Shown in pieces: positions 17,907-21,958 of a stretch of DNA of 21,958 bases (the stretch's first letter is position 1; each line of letters begins with the position of its first letter). The position numbers and the translations under genes are program-made. The stretch spans positions 8,344-30,301 of the forward strand of contig VHZZ01005238.1 in the NCBI GenBank assembly GCA_009801015.1. The letters are read 5' to 3'. The notes under the pieces were generated by a model. That model was not told where the DNA came from. It saw only the letters and a list, made by a program, of their open reading frames with translations, and did no database searches. This DNA comes from Silene noctiflora (Eukaryota > Streptophyta > Magnoliopsida > Caryophyllales > Caryophyllaceae).

Positions 17907-19270
17907 AATATCGATTTCCATAATATTAATTAACAAGTTTACTGGTAGCAGCAGTCGCTGATGCTTCACGTACGTGGGTAGTCTTGCAACGCTCAACAAT
18001 CTGCGACTAGGAACAATCTACGAACAAGTTTAGATGTTTTGGAAGTTTATAGCCGTATAAAATTTTAAAAAATATTACACTTGAAATATATAGTGTGGAC
18101 AAATTTAGTAATTTTAAGGGATGACATAAAGCCATAAATACATAAATTTTATCCAGACAATGTTTGAGATACGGAGTATCATTCAATTGTTCTAGGAGAA
18201 CCTGTCCACAACCTACAACTTTATTTACTTGATTTATCGTGGCCACTAAATTGATTTTGTTTTTTTTTTCTACTCTACAATGGCTACAATTACTCCAATT
18301 TCCTTTTCCTAAGAAAAAATATTATAGCTTCAAGGTACGATGGATGTGGGGATATGATATGCATTTATCAACTATTCAACTTCACGGGCTTTGTGTAGCC
18401 TACGAGTTTTTGCATGAGAGAGAGAGCGAGCGTATTACAATATACAAACTAATTTTTACGGAGTATATGTTTCAACCATCTTCTTAAACCTTCATTTAAA
18501 AGAATCTTTTAACATTTTATATATCATTGCCCACTCAAAAAAAAATCCACGTTATATTTATAATAACACCTTCGTCATCTAAGTTATCTTTTCACATATT
18601 CATTTTAATAACAATTTTGAACGTTAATACAATAACTTCATTAGTTAATTTGATAAGTACTGAGAAGTTTCATGTAAATTTATCCTTAGATTTCTTATAT
18701 AATAGGTGGTTATTACGAGTATTTTTTTTTTATCAATTTTAATAAATTATACTCGTATATCATATTTCACATTATCATATTGTAAGACGGTTTATCAAAA
18801 GACTCGACTCTTTAATAAAAAGGTTATACAATATAAGATTTAGAATCGTAATAATAAGAACTCTTTTTGTTGCAAAAATAAAAAGTAAAAATTCTCCACG
18901 ACAAATTCATCTGAGTGTTCCAAAAATTTAAACTGAGAGTGTGACGCAGATTAATTTGGACGTCAAGTTGATCATGTTTCAACTCGCTTTAATTTGATGG
19001 AACCTTGACTTGGTTTAGTCAATATTCAAATTCTTACCAAACTAATTAATAATGCATTTCTAACAACCTATTGTCATTGAATATAATCAATATTATGATT
19101 TCGTTATTATTTTATAAAATAATAAAATAAAATAATGTTGAACAGTAGACACGGTGGCTGTGGAAAAAAAAGGATATAAACTCCAAAATAGATGTTTGGC
19201 TCATTCCCACTAAAAAGAGTTTAGGAATGATACACGTACTTTCCTTCATATTAAAGACATTTGTTGCATC
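17905..19270. other. long AT-rich stretch without recognised genes
   Basis: Short open frames (for example 18239-18487 and 18527-18742) are AT-rich, low-complexity and resemble nothing. GAGATACGGAGTATC (about 18167) and TTACGGAGTATA (18456) are isolated Stowaway-like termini. TGTAAGACGGTTT near 18780 recurs in related form near 8500. No exon-like signal, tRNA or rRNA seen. Confidence 0.4.
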
Positions 19271-19287
19271 AAAATGCAGAAATCATG

Positions 19288-19386
19288 AGAACAAAAGCTA
19301 GCTAAGTGGTAAGAGCTCTCTTACCACAACTATGAATTTGGGGGTTCAATTTCCACCCGCGATATAGTACGCTCATTTGAACCAAA
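19288..19386 (+). mobile_element. tRNA-derived SINE with target-site duplication
   Basis: A good RNA polymerase III box A, TAGCTAAGTGG (19299-19309), is followed 33 bases on by box B, GGTTCAATTTC (19343-19353), the layout of a tRNA-derived SINE head. The element ends in an A-rich tail. Flanks AAAATGCAGAAATCATG (19271-19287) and AAAATGTAGAAATAATG (19387-19403) match at 15 of 17 positions, as left by LINE-driven insertion. It is only about 100 bp, short for a plant SINE, so it may be a truncated or minimal member. The tRNA cloverleaf is not intact, so it is not a tRNA gene. Confidence 0.7.
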
Positions 19387-19403
19387 AAAATGTAGAAATA
19401 ATG

Positions 19404-19956
19404 CTTATTATATGGAGTTGACTCTCATTTATTTCAAGCTTGCCAATTACTCAAAAGTATCTTTTTTCTACTGCACAATGAAAACATTGAATATGAAGCT
19501 AGGATTAAGTTCTATGTTTAGTTTTTTAACGAATTTGTGTAAATATAAAATTCTGTACTACAGAGAGCAGATGGATTAACTCTCAAACGACTTTCATCAT
19601 CCTATTACCAAATTGTAGGTAAATGGAACAAGTTCAATGAGCAAATAAATCGGAAAGATTGATTGGATTATCCAAAATGAGAATTACAAAAATTACAACT
19701 TGTTTAAATACCAAAAAATACTTTTAACCAAATTGGTTAGATAACAAATATTAGCATATCTTCAGTTGTATTACAGCTGCCTTCAAATTATTGAGTTCTT
19801 TAACAAAGTTGTTAAATTATTTTACAAGTTATTAAGCTATTTTATAAAGTTATCGAGTTTAAGTTGGTTAGGATACCTAGTCAATTGCTTGAATTTATCC
19901 AATGATTATGGTAACAAATATGTACCCATATCACAAGATAATACACCAAATATTTA
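19404..19956. other. AT-rich spacer
   Basis: No gene recognised. The region 19780-19870 has a loose repeat of 'TTATTGAGTTCTTTAACAAAG / TTATTAAGCTATTTTATAAAG', giving an AT-rich open frame that is not gene-like. Confidence 0.35.
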
Positions 19957-20180
19957 CTCTTCCTCGCGGTCATTTGTTTACCTATTTATTCCATATTTGA
20001 GTGTCTTCATTCATTTGTTACCTTTCTATATTATTATGTTTTTTAAGGTAATTTAATCACCCACATAACCTATTGTTTACTTGCTATTCTCTAACAATAT
20101 CCAAAAATAGTCTTCTCCTTTATTCTTGGTCTTTAATTATGTCAAAACCAAAGGTAAACAAATGATTGATATGAAGGGAG
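19957..20180. mobile_element. Stowaway-type MITE
   Basis: Flanked by TA on both sides (19955-19956 and 20181-20182). The left end, CTCTTCCTCGCGGTCATTTG followed by TTTACC, is inverted on the right as GGTAAACAAATGATTGATAT followed by GAAGGGAG, so the terminal inverted repeats are about 28 bp with several mismatches. The CTCCCT-type end and TA target fit Stowaway, mobilised by mariner transposases such as the one at 3.5-4.8 kb. 224 bp, non-coding. Confidence 0.75.
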
Positions 20181-20193
20181 TACAAAATAATAG

Positions 20194-20530
20194 CTAGTAC
20201 TCCCTCAAGTTGGAGCATGAAGATCCGTAGTGCTCAAATTGCCAAGGAGAGGATGATATTTTTGTCGTCCAAGCCCATGGTAAGAATATGCGCAAGCTGA
20301 AACTTTGTGTGAACATAGGACAGTTTGATAGTGCCACAAATACTTTTATCGAGAATAAAATGACAATTAATCTCAATATGCTTCATGTGTTCATGGAAGA
20401 GAAGATTGTTATTGACAATGTGCATGGCCGCTTGATTATCATATTGAAGAGTAATCAAGATTGAATGATCAAAGCCTAAACTATGAAACAAACCTTTAAG
20501 CCACAAAATTTTACACGTCGTAGAAGCCAT
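20194..20530 (-). mobile_element. Copia-family (Ty1) retrotransposon fossil, RNase H end
   Basis: The minus strand encodes the C-terminal RNase H part of a Copia polyprotein: MASTTCKILWLKGLFHSLGF, YDNQAAMHIVNN, EHMKHIEINCHF and a QLAHILT-like block, in family order. The remains of the polyprotein end and a polypurine-like tract (TTGAGGGAGTA on that strand) adjoin at about 20200. Only this small piece is present; gag, protease, integrase and most of the reverse transcriptase are absent in the window. It is broken and old. Confidence 0.8.
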
Positions 20531-20539
20531 AGCTTGGAG

Positions 20540-21576
20540 TTTAATGATCGGAGCGAGTCGTTATTCACTCAATCAAACACATTTATATATCCAACTAACA
20601 ACTAGCAAGTGACCGGTTAAGTCGAAGTCGTTCTGTGCACGAGATGGTGTGCTTTGAGTTCTAAGTCTGTCTATTTCAATATGTGCGAGTGTCACAATTA
20701 TTTGGGGTTTTAGATTTAAACTAAACTAAAGAATTAAAACGATAAGGACAAAGATGTAAACAGTCAAGTAAAAGCATTAGGGTGCCATGAGTTCATAGGG
20801 GCGATCAAAGGAGTTTACACATTTGAGTCTAAATTGGGTCAAGGTTGTAGCTAGTCGAACAATAGGCCGAGACTCTCGATCTTACTCTCCTACTTAGGTC
20901 AAGTCGGGTTAAATCTCCCGTACAGGCGTCCTACCCACCAACATAACGCATAGTCAAACACACCTAAGGGTCTCGATCTTATAGGAGTGTTAAATAAATA
21001 GAGAATCATACAAGTTTGTCAAACAAGCATTTCATCAAACATCTTATGTACACTAGTTGAAACAACAACATATAATCCATTTTGATAGACTCAACAAGCA
21101 TAAATTTACCTTTTAACCATCCCCCTAACCCTTCATTAACCTTAATTAGATCATTACTCACTAATCATAACAAGAAGGATGCTAACAATAACAATAAACA
21201 TGTAATCTAAACTAGGCATAATGAAATATAGCAAGTAATAACAAGGGATTAAATTAAGAGAGATAAGAAATGTACCAACTTGCAAAGTAAAGACGAACAT
21301 AAATAAAGAAGGATCCCTGCATAAAGATAATAACTTGTCACTTAATGTTCAAATACATACCCAAGAGATCTAAAGTGTAAATTATTGAAGAGTGGATTGA
21401 AAGAACAATTATTAAAAGCTAAATGTGAATCGTGGAAATATTACAAGACTAATCTACTCATAATCTAAAGTTTAGGGAAGAGATCTAGCTAAGGAAGCCT
21501 ATTAGAGCATAATAAAAGCATAATCCTGAATTATTACAAGTGAATCTTTTTACAGGGTACAAGATTAGAGGTTAAT
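20540..21576. other. AT-rich non-coding stretch, probably internal retroelement sequence
   Basis: No coding signal on either strand. GGTCTCGATCTT-like phrases recur (about 20872 and 20970). Because a purine tract and an LTR-like start follow on the right, this may be the untranslated 3' part of an LTR element; that is inference. Confidence 0.3.
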
Positions 21577-21958
21577 TAGAGGGGAAAAGAGAATGTGGCT
21601 GTAACACCCCTACTTACCAAGGAAGCCTGTACTAGACCTTCCCTGACAACCAAGGGTCCCTGACAACCAAGGGTGCTACCATCTCGGTTGCCCGAGGTAA
21701 GTACATATCAAATAGACCATTCAAGAACATCACTTTATTAATTACACATTACGTGGACAAGAAAATACAAAGCTACATCACTGGACTATTACAACTGAGA
21801 ACTCTATCATAGCTATACTATTATCGGCGTCAGCGATATCCCATCCCCAAACACGATCATCATAAACAAGCATCCAAACAACAATTATACCTGCAAGCTA
21901 GTCTGCTCACCATCCCCGAATGGATCATCACAGTTTTGAAAACAATAACGGGGTCAGT
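21577..21958 (+). mobile_element. candidate polypurine tract and LTR start (fossil, runs off the window)
   Basis: AGAGGGGAAAAGAGAA (21577-21592) is a good polypurine tract, followed at 21600 by TGTAACACCCC, a start common to plant Gypsy-type LTRs. The putative LTR continues to the window end and contains a 17-bp tandem repeat (CCCTGACAACCAAGGGT at 21641-21657 and 21658-21674). The other LTR, the coding region and the LTR end are not visible, so family and state cannot be settled. Confidence 0.4.

Noticed and set aside
17772-17999. Minus-strand ORF with a long YI repeat
   Set aside because: Direct translation of the TA microsatellite.
18239-18742. Two plus-strand ORFs of 82 and 71 residues
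   Set aside because: AT-rich, low complexity, no family resemblance, no splice or promoter context.
19299-19353. Possible tRNA gene (box A and box B)
   Set aside because: No cloverleaf pairing or anticodon stem could be drawn, and target duplications identify a SINE.

Overview
The window is nuclear DNA from a flowering plant. It holds one intact host gene, a type I mannose-6-phosphate isomerase with GT-AG introns, in a bed of nested transposable elements. Plant-type mariner, MULE, CACTA, hAT, Helitron, Stowaway, LINE, SINE and LTR remains are all present. A core eudicot is likely. Caryophyllales (beet/spinach/quinoa relatives) is my guess, from the style of the repeats and a GRF-type zinc-finger ORF; nothing seen proves it. 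Scattered N bases and a poly-C/N run suggest draft-quality sequence.

Left part (1-5.7 kb). A CACTA right end (1-264) abuts the 3' part of a MULE transposase gene (SWIM finger plus zinc knuckle). A small GRF-zinc-finger/tail-anchor gene lies convergent to it, before a MULE-like terminus at about 2.1 kb. A MITE (2.6-2.9 kb) and a second CACTA right end (3.08-3.20 kb) follow. Next comes a plant mariner-like element (transposase on minus, DD39D, right end at 5201). A Helitron-like 3' end (5698) then cuts off a LINE reverse transcriptase fragment.

Middle (5.7-13 kb). The LINE fragment (minus) is followed by a probable solo LTR (6600-7640). Into that LTR a 490-bp hAT-type element made of GGACCGG-like repeats has inserted, leaving a perfect 8-bp target duplication. 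The mannose-6-phosphate isomerase gene occupies 12218-8990 on the minus strand in five coding exons, all introns phase 0, encoding 421 residues. Its leader has a TATA-like sequence, a 5-codon upstream ORF and an in-frame upstream ATG that could add a hydrophobic N-terminus.

Right part (13-22 kb). No host gene was recognised. There are several hAT-like non-autonomous elements built from short degenerate CG-containing motifs (GGGTCGGGTC type and AACCGAACCG type). Others are a ~300-bp Helitron-like element, a MITE, a (TA)33 microsatellite, a tRNA-derived SINE with target duplications, a Stowaway MITE, a Copia-family fossil, and at the right edge a purine tract followed by what looks like the start of an LTR.

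The genes do not form a pathway. The isomerase is a housekeeping sugar-phosphate enzyme (mannose, GDP-mannose and ascorbate supply). The rest is a record of layered transposition. The most unusual items are the convergent MULE transposase/GRF pair, the motif-array hAT elements, and the upstream in-frame start of the isomerase.
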